DNA of 64,000 nucleotides from Methanolobus bombayensis (GTDB lineage Archaea; Halobacteriota; Methanosarcinia; Methanosarcinales; Methanosarcinaceae): the NCBI RefSeq assembly GCF_017873415.1, contig NZ_JAGGKD010000006.1:174964-238963 (forward strand), given 5' to 3'. Below the pieces are notes generated by a model. That model was not told the origin of the DNA, made no database searches, and saw only the letters and a program-made list of their open reading frames with translations. The position numbers were made by a program, and so were the translations under genes. Positions 63,926-64,000 of this stretch are shown here, one piece after another (positions within the stretch are counted from its first letter, which is position 1; each line of letters starts with the position of its first letter).

Positions 63926-64000
63926 CAATCAAAAAACAGTATCAAACACTAACAATTAAATAATCTTAAATCATAATATAAAACAGGTATTTTTTATGCA

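Noticed and set aside
1..64000. CRISPR arrays, rRNA genes and replication origin
   Set aside because: Reading both strands I saw no regularly spaced repeats, no rRNA sequence and no cdc6/orc-associated origin repeats.

Overview
The window comes from a methanogenic archaeon, most likely a methylotrophic member of the Methanosarcinaceae (Methanolobus/Methanococcoides-like). The grounds are a complete block of methyl-coenzyme M reductase (MCR) activation genes (AtwA plus methanogenesis markers 3, 6, 5, 15, 17 and 7), archaeal information-processing genes (aIF5A, FEN1, a DRG-type GTPase), a presenilin-type protease, TATA-box promoters, U-rich terminators, and surface proteins with PGF-CTERM and PEF-CTERM archaeosortase tails. 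Genus is an inference. The DNA is moderately AT-rich with ordinary archaeal gene density.

Layout. 1-9.8 kb: housekeeping and envelope genes (truncated methyltransferase, BofA-like protein, DNPH1-like hydrolase overlapping a double U32 protein, methyltransferase, PGF-CTERM lipoprotein pair, CDF metal transporter, hisF with a MazG-like gene, lipoprotein, small membrane protein). 9.8-17.6 kb: an accessory island with a decayed AlbA_2/HTH-type gene, a complete type I restriction-modification system (hsdR-hsdM-hsdS), and an opposing two-gene module of a proteasome-beta-like Ntn hydrolase with a 55-residue Lys-rich protein overlapping its 3' end. 17.6-31 kb: DUF1614 protein, bifunctional nuclease, giant 5-oxoprolinase-type protein, pcm with a zinc-finger gene, PAS sensor kinase, aIF5A-agmatinase operon, and a matrixin-ogt-AOR operon. 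31-39 kb: a P-type-ATPase-like HAD protein followed by the MCR activation operon. 39-47.8 kb: presenilin homologue, fen, gpmI, msrB and several small genes. 47.9-54.3 kb: a NorQ/NorD-like AAA+/VWA pair divergent from a VIT/VWA surface protein. 54.4-64 kb: a 39-residue membrane peptide, a P3A H+-ATPase, a PKD/PEF-CTERM protein, tRNA-Gln, a DRG GTPase, a MoeA fusion, ilvE, tRNA-Arg and a possible TnpB/omega-RNA relic.

How the genes work together. The atwA-mmp operon is the clearest unit: AtwA supplies ATP hydrolysis and the Mmp proteins form the machinery that reductively activates Ni-F430 in MCR. aIF5A and SpeB fit an agmatine-based hypusination route. HsdRMS is a defence unit. The Ntn hydrolase module beside it is the best candidate here for an undescribed system: its Thr-Asp-Lys catalytic pattern matches proteasome/HslV subunits, but it is a single, much longer chain in a defence context. 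The NorQ/NorD-like pair probably remodels or activates an unknown metalloprotein.

The most unusual local signal is in mmp3: the family-typical N-terminus can only be reached from an ACG codon placed correctly behind a strong ribosome-binding site.
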